64,000 nt of DNA from Liolophura sinensis (taxonomy: Eukaryota > Mollusca > Polyplacophora > Chitonida > Chitonidae): NCBI RefSeq assembly GCF_032854445.1, contig NC_088302.1, positions 1,178,001 through 1,242,000 on the forward strand, read 5' to 3'. This document shows positions 35,512 to 48,000 of the stretch, one piece after another. Both the position numbers and the translations under genes were made by a program. Positions within the stretch are counted from its first letter, which is position 1, and each line of letters begins with the position of its first letter. The notes beneath the pieces were generated by a model. That model made no database searches. It was not told the origin of the DNA and saw only the letters and a list, made by a program, of their open reading frames with translations.

Positions 35512-35660
35512 ATAACATAACAGATACATGGATCACAACTGTTGTTCAGTGAATGACGTTGCAGAACAGGTAATACTGCTTGATAACGGCATTACTACCT
35601 ATACTGAAACGTTGCTCAATGAATAAATAGAAGCTGTGATCCATATATTTGCTATGTTGT
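35512..35660. repeat. imperfect fold-back element
   Basis: ACATGGATCACAACTGTTG near 35526 is mirrored by GAAGCTGTGATCCATATATT near 35630. The middle GGTAATACTGCTTGATAACG is itself partly palindromic. Probable MITE-like hairpin downstream of ILK. Confidence 0.65.
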
Positions 35661-35804
35661 GTACTTTACACTTTTGACACTAACTCACAAGTTTTCAACT
35701 ATCATCCACAATTTTGAATTTGTATGTGAAAACGTTCAAAATAGTCTCAAATGAAGATCACATCTTTCTGCCATGACGTCTTGTCATCTGCTGAGATAAT
35801 TGTA

Positions 35805-35905
35805 GAGAGTTGCTTAGCCTGATGTCTTCCTGTATTTACTGAGATAATCACAGCTTAGCCTGATGTCTTTCTGTATCTGCTGAGATCATCATAGCTTAGC
35901 CTGAT
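35805..35905 (-). repeat. triplicated segment around the ILK stop codon
   Basis: The phrase AGCTTAGCCTGATGTCTT occurs at about 35893, and near-identical copies lie at about 35852 and 35815, spaced about 40 bp. The copy at 35893 contains the real stop (TTA at 35896-35898 on plus) and last ILK codons; the other two lie in the 3' UTR. Confidence 0.85.
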
Positions 35906-36048
35906 GTCTTCATCTTCTCCAGTATTGGGATGATCATGTCAAAGCGTGGCCGTTTCCCCGGTTCCACATTCATGCAGATCTTCAGGAGGCGCGACATGTG
36001 AGAGGAGATCCCTGGAGGTACAGTCAAGCGCAAGCCTTCCAGAGCCAC
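35896..36048 (-). CDS. ILK: ILK coding exon 12 and stop
   Basis: Acceptor GTTACAG just above 36048. Encodes [20 protein letters not shown] and ends [15 protein letters not shown]. 51 codons including stop; the end matches ILK. Confidence 0.95.
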   Translation of the reverse strand: MALEGLRLTVPPGISSHMSRLLKICMNVEPGKRPRFDMIIPILEKMKTSG

Positions 36049-39000
36049 CTGTAACCAAATTAAAATCATCAGACTAGCTCAGGGATATGCCCCCCTCCCC
36101 CTTCCTCAAGTGCAGGCCTTCCAGAGCCACCTGTAACCAAAACACAATCATCAGACTAGCTCAAGGATACACCTCCCCTCCGCCACAAGCGCAGCCCTTC
36201 CAGAGCCACCTGTAACCAGAACACAAACTCATCAAACTCAGGGATATCCCCCCTCAAGCGCAGACCTTCCAGAGCCACCTGTAACCAGAACACAAATTTA
36301 TCAGACAAAAACAGGGATATCCCCCCCCCCTCTCAAGCACAGGCCTTCCAGAGCCATCTGTAACCAGAACACAAACTCATCAGACAAGCACAGGGATATC
36401 CCTGCTCAAGTGCAGGCCTTCCAGAGCCACCTGTAACCAAAACACAAACTCATCAGACAAGCGCAGGAATAGGACACAGACCCCCATTACAACTTGCGTT
36501 TTTCAGTAGGGACGATTGTAGTTCTGTGTATTTTAGGGTGTAAAGTCTTTTTTTGCTGCCAGCCTGCCGTTTTTAGTGTACAAGTGCATGCTTGGTATGA
36601 AAATGATGGAAATTGTCTAAGCTTTGGGCAGGTATGAGTTTTAATGGTGAAAGTTTGAAATTCTGGGCGAGAGGACACAAGGAGACAGGTGGTGATGAGG
36701 CTGCGAGTGACGTCCCCTTGGCGTTGCTAAGCACCCCTCCCAGCTGCCGGCATGTAAAGGTCCAGATTTTGACGGTCAACCTATGTCAAGATTTTTACAG
36801 CTTCTTTCTCTCAGGCTGGGCCAGGTATGCACCAAAGCTTATTGGCCTCGGAATGTTTGGGACTGAGCTACAACGCTAAACGTTAACATTGTCGCTTATG
36901 GAAAACTAATGGGGGTCTGTGGCCTGATCTGTCCACTTGTGCCAAAACATGTAATATGTCACTGTGTGCTCAGATTTGGCAGCAGCCTGATAATATTTGG
37001 TGGGTACATCTGCGATGTGGTTTGCATTGACATGGAACTTGATTGAGCAGTTTTAAAGCTTTTTAATTCTATATTTTCCCCACATATCCATTTTGTCTAA
37101 AAATCGGCTAAAACGCTCTGTGGTCAAGGGTAGTACAGGAGTATAAACAGACTGGAACAAACACAGACAATGTTTCATTGTTCCTGGTTTTTAAAATGTC
37201 TCTTTTGGGGCTGACATTTGATAAATAATGCAAAATTTGAGTGCTGCGAGTGAAATTGGAGTATGTGGCTGATAGATAGGGTGGTGTGATTAAGGATGGT
37301 CAATAAGGCCTTGCATCACATATAAGGGCCCAGCCTCACACAGGTGGATAAAAACACATCAGCAGATTAATTTACTTGGCTAGAGTAGTAGAGAGGGCCA
37401 GTGTGCATTTAATTTACAAACCAAGTCAGGTTCCTCCCATGTGTGCCACCACACACTAGGTAAATGTGCTTCAAATCATCCTGCAGGTCACAAAACATTA
37501 AAAACAGGCATCTCTGCTGAAACACTGTCTGCTGTTTTGGGCATAGACTTGAAGTGGACAAGGTAAATTTTCCTCTTTAAACTTAAAAATAAACCACTGT
37601 AGGCATGTAGTTTTCATTGCATGTGTATATTCATTCCTCTGACAAGTTACATGTGCACTCACACAGTATGTGTGGCGTTGGAACAAAAATGATCAATTTC
37701 AAGTTTCTAGCATACATGTGAGTGTGATCTGTTGGAATATTGCCCTTGTGAAAATGAGTCTCTGCCCCACCAGGTGTCTGTTTTTCCACCAGAACATAGT
37801 ACGCTGTTCCTGCGACATCTCAAAGGAGTTTTTGTTTTAGTATCTGGCCCAGTGTGGCATCCACCTCCCTGGGCAACTGGGATTTTTTTTATGTTTCCAA
37901 TGTCCTCACACACAAGTTAGAAATTAGACAGCTACATATGTCTTTCACATCCTAGTTTAATACCTATTGAGCTTTTGTCTTGGTTTACCTCTTTAGATCT
38001 TGTCTCCCAAACATGGCGTCAGTGAACTTTGCCTGGTTTATGCATATATTGAACTGGGATCTACCTAGGTGAGTGGGGTCTGCTAGCCGTTCAGCTTCCT
38101 CAAAGGCCTGACCATTCGGATGCAGTCTTCCACTCCCTTGGCCGACCTAGAATCCCCGTCATTGGTCCGGTACTACACCATGACACATACCCCTCCGGCC
38201 CCCCCACCCCCCCAACCGGGGAAACGTCACAGGTTTCTCATATATGTACGGACAGTTTGAATGTCCATTCCTCATGCCCACCCAGCAACACCCAGTGTGG
38301 AACCTGATTACGGATGTAATTTCTCACTGATTATTTGAGGATTTCTGTGTTGTTACAGGTTAAAAAGTATAGCTTTTCCCCTCTTCTTGGGTCCCTTCAA
38401 CATGTCTTGGGAGGGTTGCCTTGCTGACTGTCTGAATGACCAATGTGCATGTACTGTGTGGCTTTATTTTTGTAAGTGGCAAATTCATATTTCTCCCCTC
38501 TACTTATCTCTTGTAGATGCCAGTGTCACACTTTGGTGTTTGTTATGTGCAAAGTACTAATTTAGTCTGAGGCAACAACACAGGTGGTGGGATTCTTTTG
38601 CACTGTGAGTTGAGGTAAGCCAGCCAACCAATGGCAGCCATGGGGGAGACGGGAAAGGGGGGTAGTGTGGGGGAGGAGGGGGAGTGGGTGATCTTTTAAA
38701 GGGTTTTATCATGTGAATCACTATGTAAAAGGGATACTAGTCTTTTCTTTAGCCCTATCCATGGAAACTCTGCCTATGAGCATTTCTATATCAATTTGGA
38801 TGCATACGTTTTCTTTGATGGTGATCAAAATGTACTTTTCTGGAATTTTGAGACTCCGCTTTGCTACCCACCTGTATCACTTTAAGTCAAATTTTGCACA
38901 AAGTTGCTAAAAGGTATGTCCTATATTTTGTAAGTGAATTGTCAGATAAATTACCTGTCTTTTGATATATATTTTGACACTTTTGGCTTTTAAGTATTTT

Positions 39001-42000
39001 CTTAACACTGCTGTAAACAAGAAAATCTACTTGAAAATCCATAATTTTCTAAATGTTTGTCAATGGAAAATGTAAAATACTTTGTCATTGGAATTTTTTC
39101 ATTTTTCTTGCAGATATACATACCAGCTTTCCAAAACATTTGACCTGGTTAAGATATTTTGAAGGGTATGTGCACTACAGAGCTTTGAACTTGGTGCTTG
39201 AGGACGGACAAACAGACACATTTCCAAGATAGGGGTACCCCAAGTTAAATTCCTCCTACTGAAAAGTCTTTGCATGTATCAAGCTGTAACTTTATGTGTG
39301 AGGTTTAGAGGTAGTAAGCATTATGTGGTGCAAAAATGATTGATTTTAAAAAAAGTTGGCTGGTGTGATAGGACACAGACCCCCATTACAACTTGCGTTT
39401 TTCAGTAGGGACGATTGTAGTTCTGTGTATTTTAGGGTGTAAAGTCTTTTTTTGCTGCCAGCCTGCCGTTTTTAGTGTACAAGTGCATGCTTGGTATGAA
39501 AATGATGGAAATTGTCTAAGCTTTGGGCAGGTATGAGTTTTAATGGTGAAAGTTTGAAATTCTGGGCGAGAGGACACAAGGAGACAGGTGGTGATGAGGC
39601 TGCGAGTGACGTCCCCTTGGCGTTGCTAAGCACCCCTCCCAGCTGCCGGCATGTAAAGGTCCAGATTTTGACGGTCAACCTATGTCAAGATTTTTACAGC
39701 TTCTTTCTCTCAGGCTGGGCCAGGTATGCACCAAAGCTTATTGGCCTCGGAATGTTTGGGACTGAGCTACAACGCTAAACGTTAACATTGTCGCTTATGG
39801 AAAACTAATGGGGGTCTGTGGCCAATATCCGTGGAGGTACTGGTCCAGAGCCACCAGAACACAAGCTCATCATACAAGGTCAGCGTTCAACGCTAGTGTA
39901 AACAATGGCCAGCATGTGTATGGAGGAATCGACTGCTAGAGATGGAGTCAAAAAGCTCATGTTGCACTACTGATATACCGAAATGGCAAGCTATAAACTA
40001 AGACCAAAACCGATATTTTACATGTTTAACGATTTCAGGTATGTAAAGTAAGTGGCATTGATTTCCAATTTAGCAGATAAATATACGCCACCAATTTTTT
40101 TCTGCCGCAGATTGAATGTTATTTCTATTTAACAACGCAAGCATTCTGAACTGTGACAGTCGGTCCAAATATCAAAATCGTCACAGCCAAGATTTCTCGA
40201 AATAAAATTGTACACGAAAATTTAAACACAGAAATGAAAGCCTTGTATCAATGAGTTGAGTTATTTCAGTAAATTACATAATTTGCTAACTGAGCAAACT
40301 ACTGGCATAAACCCAGGGGGTGGTGTAAGAAAAACCCAGAGGGTGGTGTATGAAAAATCCAGTGGGTGGTGTAAGAAAAACCCAGGGGGCGGGGTGAGAA
40401 AAACCCAGGGGGTGGTGTATGAAAAACCAAGGGGACGGCGTGAGAAAAACCCAGCGGACGGGTAAGAAAAACCCAGGGGACGGTGTGAGAAAATCCCAGG
40501 GGGTGGTGTATGAAAAACCCAGGGGATGGTGTGAGAAAAACCCAGGGGGTGGTGTGAGAAAAACCCAGGGGATGGTGTGAGAAAAACCCAGGGGATGGTG
40601 TATGAAAAACCCAGGGGACGGTGTGAGAAAAACCCAGGGGGTGGTGTATGAAAAACCCTGGGGATGGTGTATGAAAAACCCAGGGGATGGTGTGAGAAAA
40701 ACCCAGGGGATGGTGCATGAAAAACCCAGGGGATGGCGTGAGAAAAACCCAGGGGGTGGTGTGAGAAAAACCCTGGGGATGGTGTATGAAAAACCCAGGG
40801 GATGGTGTGAGAAAAACCCAGGGGATGGTGTATGAAAAACCCACGGGACGGTGCATGAAAAACCCAGGGGGTGGTGTATGAAAAACTCAGGGGACGGCGT
40901 GAGAAAAACCCAGAGGATGGTGTGAGAAAAACCCTGGGGATGGTGTATGAAAAACCCTGGGGATGGCGTGAGAAAAGCCCAGAGGGTGGTGTATGAAAAA
41001 CCAAGGGGACGGCATAAGAAAAACCCAGGGGGTGGTGTATGAAAAACCAAGGGGACGACGTAAGAAAAACCTAGGGGATGGCATGAGAAAATCCCAGGGG
41101 ATGGTGTGAGAAAAACCCAGGGGATGGTGTATGAAAAACCCAGGGGGCCGTGTAAGAAAAACCCAAGGGACGGCGTAAGAAAAATGCAGGGGACAATGTA
41201 AGAAAAACCCAGGGGACGGCGTAAAAAAAAAAAAGGAACCCAGAGGGGGGCGTAAGAAAAACCCAGGGGACGGTGTAAGAAAAACCTAGGGGGCAGTGTA
41301 AGAAAAACCCAAGGGACCATGTAAGAAATCAGATAACATTTACCTTCATGCCAATCTCCATGGGCGAGAGCTCAGCAAATGGAACCTCCCTAGTCTCTAG
41401 CTCCCACAGCAGGATGGCATAGCTCCACATGTCCGCAGCACGCTGGTTGATGTCTGCAGGATTCCTTGACAGTGCTTCAACATAGACAGAAGACTTACAT
41501 GTACAGCGGGACTTCACACAAGCTTCATATTTAGTTATAAAGGCATGATTTATAAACAAGAGATGGTTAATCCAGCCAATGAAGTGTGAACATACCCTAT
41601 ACATACTCTAATTCTCAGGACAGATATAAGTAGTAATGAAAACAAAGAATTACATTTGTCTCTCAGTGTTTTCAGAGAGTAAAGACATAAATATGTTGGT
41701 CATTAGATGTACTAACTATGTGGAAAAAGGAAACTAAATATTCCTGCTACAATTACATGTATATTGGTTAAAAAGAGCAGATGTTCCAAAAATGAGAAGA
41801 AGTAGGGTATCCCAGCAACAGGAGATCCTCAACAACAAGAAATATCACCAGACAGGAAAACTGTTAAACTTTGCCCCCTACATAGTTTTGTTATTGTTCC
41901 AGGATCCTCTATTATCCTGTTTTTGCTGTCTGAAACCAATTCTTGAAACACACAATATTTCTGCTATGCTGCAAACATACAAACTCTTGTAGTTTCAACT

Positions 42001-45000
42001 TAAACCCATGAAACAACATTTTACTCCATTATGGCTGTTGATCAAATGAACAAGTAAATTTCAACTCAAACAAGCATCTCTCTGATGATTTTTCACGGGA
42101 CAAATACAAATGGCCTACCTTCTGGAGCCAGCCAAGCAGGGGAGTAGAGTTTACCCTTCTCATGGAAAGTGAACTGGTAGTCAGCCATGTTGATACGAGC
42201 AGTCAGATCTTCATCAATCTGTGAAGAGGAAAACAATAGCTGATGATGAAAACGATGTTCCTGGTGATGTCAGGTATTAAGGGGAAGTGAGAATTACACC
42301 CTATGAGGATAAAATCCAGACCTAATTGGATTGTACCACTTACCAGGCATACACAAGGTTATCTCCCTTTCTAACTTCCTGTAAATCAGCTAGTGTACTG
42401 TGTCTATAGCCATACCAACAAATATTGACTCACATCTATCAGATACTGTGTAAAATATGAAATTACATGTAACATCTACGTTGAAGTTCTCTTTTTTCAT
42501 ATGATTTGCACATCAACTATCTGTATGTTTTCTGCTATGCTGATGAATCTTGATAATCCACACAGACATTAACACAATATATCTCACATTGAATCAGAAT
42601 CAAACACAGACATTCCTTAACTATAGAACAAAAATAGAATTTCCTCTTTATACATTAATATAAACAGCCCTTGAGAGACAAGCCCCATTATTTACTACCA
42701 AACCGCCTCAAACTGCAGAATATCTACATGTACTAACAGAAAATTGTAAATCTACATTCACTATGAGGTTTGAACAATTTCTCAGAAGAAGGACTTTGGC
42801 TATAAAACTGAAGACTATGATCTTTCACGCTTTCAGGTCATTCTGAAAGTGGAGTTTTACAGGCCAAATTTGGAGTCAAACACAGTAACCATGCATTCCA
42901 CGCATGACAACACGCAGCCAAGAGATGTGGCCAATCAAGGAAACACTTACTGCTTCACCGCTGAGTAGTTAACTCTCTGTGAACTACCACACACATTCTT
43001 ACAAATCACCAAAACTAATGCAGTGTGATGACAAACAAATGATAATAATTTCAATTATTTCCAAAAATCCACAGATGCAAAATATGATCCTCTGTCTGAA
43101 AAAAAAAATGCAACACACTTTCCCACCAGCAAACATTCATAATACAATAATACCCCCTGTAATACAAACATGTGCATATGTATGCAATACAACACTTCAT
43201 AACAACCAAATAAACACATCAAAACAACGTGACCTGAAAAATACAGCATTCTCCACAAATAAAACTTTTCTACATCCATGCAAAAAGAAATTAAACATTA
43301 AAACACCAAACATAAAGTTGAAAATTTTAGAAACTTGAAATTAAACTACGAATATCTGAATACAAATCATTAGCTGATACTGAAATCTATTACATTCCTG
43401 AAGAACTTTGTCAAACTTTATACTCAATTCAAGATGGGGCCATTTTGATAGGCAACTGGTTTTTGCCCACAAGATGATTCTCTATAATTTCGCAGACAAT
43501 CCATGAAACTACTTTTTCTGTTGACAAGAAACTACCAGAATTCTAACATACAACAGTTTATCGAGGAATATATTTCCTATCTTTAAGGGAGATTATATAT
43601 ATATATATATATATATATCCCCCACCTCAAAGAGAGATGCCACTTTTACAATTCCAAAACCATAAAACTACCACATCTACAGGCTCACTTGTGGCTGAGT
43701 AGCTACATGTAACTATAGCTAGTTTAACCTGAAGAACTGAAACCAATCAGTTGTGGTGTTTGTACAAACAGAAGAAGATGGTAAAATGAACCAACTACAT
43801 TACCCATTAACTGGGTACATTACGTAGTTAGATTCTAGGTTAAACATATGTCAGTACACAACAGCTTGTATCTAAGTTATTCTGTTATTTTCTGATCTGA
43901 TCACAGAACATTTATCCTCTGAAGACAAAATCAGAGACAAGATTGAACACCTAGGTCTGCTTTTGAATAACCATCCTTCTCTGCACTGCTGTGTTGAAGT
44001 TGCAAAAGTGTGTGTCTCAGAATTTTTCGGCATACGTAACAGGAAAAGAGGCAAAACAGTGTTCGCCTAATTTTGTTCCTGGTTGTTCCTACAGTATTTT
44101 TGAGCTAGATCTGTGGTATATTTACAGAACATCTGAACACAAAGGGTTTAAATCATCACACACTTCTATGATTCAGTCAGAAGCCAATAATCATTTATCA
44201 GCCTTGAGGTGAGCTCTCAGACTATGTTCTTTATGATGCCATGTGACATTGGGCAGAATTATAACCACATGTTTGGCATCTGTTGGTTAGTTTCCTAGCA
44301 GCATCAAACTGAACTGCTTAAAACAAAAACATTTAAATTTCTTGTGATCATATACTTGTTAATGAATCAAGAGGCCTTGGTAATTTTAGCTGTTTGTGAC
44401 TAGTTGCCGTTACAATATACAAAAAATTGATGATTCAAGGCCAGCTCTTAGACAACTGAGATGTTTACACTAACTAAGCCACCTCCACTCAAAACACCTT
44501 CCTCTGGTCTGCCTAAATTAGGATGTCTCCATTTGGCCCATCGTTTTCATCCATAGAAACGCAAAATGGTAACTGCTGATACACACGCATACATGTACAA
44601 ATACCAGATGTGACAGGTGTGCATCCTCTGTAGGCGAATCAAAGGTTAGATCTACCAATCTGACCATTAGCTATGTAAAGGAGAACAGAAATAAATTGGT
44701 AAACTAAATGGAGCCAGTGCTACGCCAGCCTTTTTCAGCCTGGCCTTTTGACGCCAGTGTAACCATGGGTTTTGGGTGCCTTACACAACACTCACAAGAA
44801 TTATTAGGTCTCTCAGGAGCGACAGTGCAGCTTCCACCAGTCTGCATAGCAACTCTAGGTCTCCTGTCTGATTATGTTGTTGTTACATTTTATATGTTGT
44901 GCATTACAGTGTCTGCTGGTGTATAGCCATGGGGAATGTAGATATAGCCAAGCACTGTATACAGTGTATAATATCACCTTATCCATAGTAGGCCAAAAAG

Positions 45001-48000
45001 TGAGAGAATATAGCCACCACCCAGTGTGCTGCTATGATGTAGTCAGAGGACTGTGCAGTCCATACAGTATGGATCTCAGCTTAGGAAGAGATATTGAGAC
45101 TCTAAAGAGACCAACAGGAACCTGGATAATAAACATGTGTTTATACTTCCCAAACACCACACCAGCTTCCTACATTCCTAGAGAGAAAGTTAATATCAGG
45201 AAAGGGTGAACCCTGCTCTGAAATTAGAACTGCGGTATAAAAAAAGTTATTAGTATGACAGGGCATTTACCATGTCAACCAGCTAATGCACAATTTAATG
45301 TATCAACCAGCTAATGCACAACATGATATATCAACCAGCCACTGCATAGCTTGATGTATCAACCAGCTAATGCATAACTTGATGTATCAACCAGTTAATG
45401 CATAACTTGATGTATCAACCAGTTAATGCATAACTTGATGTATCAACCAGTTAATGCATAACTTGTTGTATCAACCAGCTAATGCATAAACTTGATGTAT
45501 CAACCAGTTAATGCATAACTTGTTGTATCAACCAGCTAATGCATAAACTTGATGTATCAACCAGTTAATGCACAACTTGATGTATCAACCAGCTAATGCA
45601 TAGCTTGATGCATCAACCAGATAATGCATAACTTGATGTATCAACCAGTTAATGCATAACTTGTTGTATCAACCAGCTAATGCATAACTTGATGTATCAA
45701 CCGGGTAATGCATAACTTGATGTATCAACCAGTTAATGCACAACTTGATGTATCCACCAGTTAATGCATAACTTGATGTATCAACCAGTTAATGCACAAC
45801 TTGATGTATCCACCAGATAATGCATAACTTGATGTATCAACCAGGTAATGCACAGCTTGATGTATCAACCAGTTAATGCATAACTTGATGTATCAACCAG
45901 TTAATGTACAACTTGATGTATCAACTAGCTAATGCATAACTTGATGTATCAACCAGTTAATGCATAACTTGATGTATCCACCAGATAATGCATAACTTGA
46001 TGTATCAACCAACTAGATGCAGCAACTGTGTTAGTAACAAAAGTACCCAAAGCACACGCATTATTGCCGGGTTTTCTTCACAAGCAAGTTACCGCATTGA
46101 TTGGAGCATCTTTGGCCGTGTACTTAGGGTCATCAATGTTAATTTTAGCCAGGTCTTCGTCAATCTAGGAGGAGAGAAATGGTTACCCACAAAGGGTGTT
46201 ACTGGGGCTCTGAAACTCAAACTCTTGGCAACAGGGACTGGACTTGTTTACTTACCGCAGAGAATTTACAATTCAGTTTTCCTAAGTATTTCTCAAAATC
46301 CAGCTCTATATTACTAACTGCTATAGTTACATTAATAAGACGTCAAATGACAGCAGTGTACATTTATATCCATACATTTACTGAAGTTACAGAGTACCTG
46401 ACATCCTTTAAATAAATAAGAAATATATACAATTAGTTCTTCAATAACTGAAAATTAAAGTTTCTACAACCATCTATACCGGAAAACTGTTTTGAACACA
46501 AAATAATAACTTGACTTTAACATGAGAAAACGTTCCCTATATTCTACCACTGACCACTCGTGAACATCGAAAGTCATTATCAGTCACCAGTAATTTGTCA
46601 GGTAACTAATCAGAAGGTAATCTGAATGACGGACTTCAATACTACTGATTTATACAGACAAAAGCACACTTAAAGCAAAATAAGGAAAAAAATTACCGAT
46701 GACTTCCCAACAAAGGCCAAAGACACAAAAGCTTGGACACACCGGAGTTTCACCTATTCCTTATTACAACCACACCAAAATAAAGATTGACAGAAATATC
46801 ATTATCTTCTAAGCACCAAAAAATAAGTTTTCAACCAAAATTACCCAAAATTATTTGGAACAGAAAGCTGGAGTAAATGGTAGGTTTCTCATTAACACAC
46901 ATGAAAGTCAAATGTCCATTTCATTTGTCAGGTACACATATTTAATTAAGCACTCGGAATAATCCCACATGGATCAGAACAAGGTAACTTACCATGACAT
47001 GTTTACTTGTGAGGTGGAAATTCGGAATCATAGGTTCCAGGGAGTGTAGGAACTCCATCCCCCGGGCGATGTCCAATGCAAACCTTAAGGCCTGGTTCTG
47101 GTCCACCACAATACCTGGGCAACAAGCAGGTCACAATAAGTACAGTCTGTATATGTACATCTTAATACACGTTCCCCAGTGGTGGTAAACCCAACCACAA
47201 CACCTGGGCAATGAGTAGGTCACAATAAGTAGTCTGTATATGTACATCTTAATACACGTTCCCCAGTGGTGGTAAACCCAACCACAACACCTGGGCAATG
47301 AGCAGGTCACAATAAGTAGTCTGTATATGTACATCTTAATACACGTTCCCCAGTGGTGGTAAACCCAACCACAACACCTGGGCAATGAGCAGGTCACAAT
47401 AAGTACAGTCTGTATATGTACATCTTAATACACGTTCCCCAGTGGTGGTAAACCCAACCACAACACCTGGGCAATGAGTAGGTCACAATAAGTAGTCTGT
47501 ATATGTACATCTTAATACACGTTCCCCAGTGGTGGTAAACCCAACCACAACACCTGGGCAATGAGCAGGTCACAATAAGTAGTCTGTATATGTACATCTT
47601 AATACACGTTCCCCAGTGGTGGTAAACCCAACCACAACACCTGGGCAATAAGCAGGTCACAATAAGTAGTCTGTATATGTACATCTTAATACACGTTCCC
47701 CAGTGGTGGTAAACCCAACCACAACACCTGGGCAATAAGCAGGTCACAATAAGTAGTCTGTATATGTACATCTTAATACACGTTCCCCAGTGGTGGTAAA
47801 CCCAACCACAATACCTGGGCAATGAGCAGGTCACAATAAGTAGTCTGTATATGTACATCTTAACACACGTTCCCCAGTGGTGGTAAACCCAACCACAACA
47901 CCTGGGCAATGAGCAGGTCACAATAAGTACAGTCTGTATATGTACATCTTAATACACATTCCCCAGTGGTGGTAAACCCAACCACAACACCTGGGCAATG

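Larger units (their letters stand above)
36472..39823. mobile_element. LTR-like or composite element with identical 453-bp terminal direct repeats
   Basis: Direct repeats at 36472-36924 and 39371-39823 appear identical base for base. Each begins GGACACAGACCCCCATTA and ends with its near inverse, TAATGGGGGTCTGTGGCC. AATA lies immediately outside both outer ends (36468-36471 and 39824-39827), consistent with a 4-bp target duplication for the whole 3352-bp unit. The 2446-bp interior has no recognisable gag, pol or transposase frame. It inserted into the ILK exon 12 acceptor array. Confidence 0.8.

Noticed and set aside
38713..38910. 65-codon frame inside the 36472-39823 element as a retroelement gene
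   Set aside because: Too short and without any gag, protease, reverse transcriptase or integrase motif.
40261..41320. Minus-strand frames of 185-344 codons with GFS.T.PWVF repeats
   Set aside because: A 24-bp repeat gives three open frames simultaneously; intronic to ILK.
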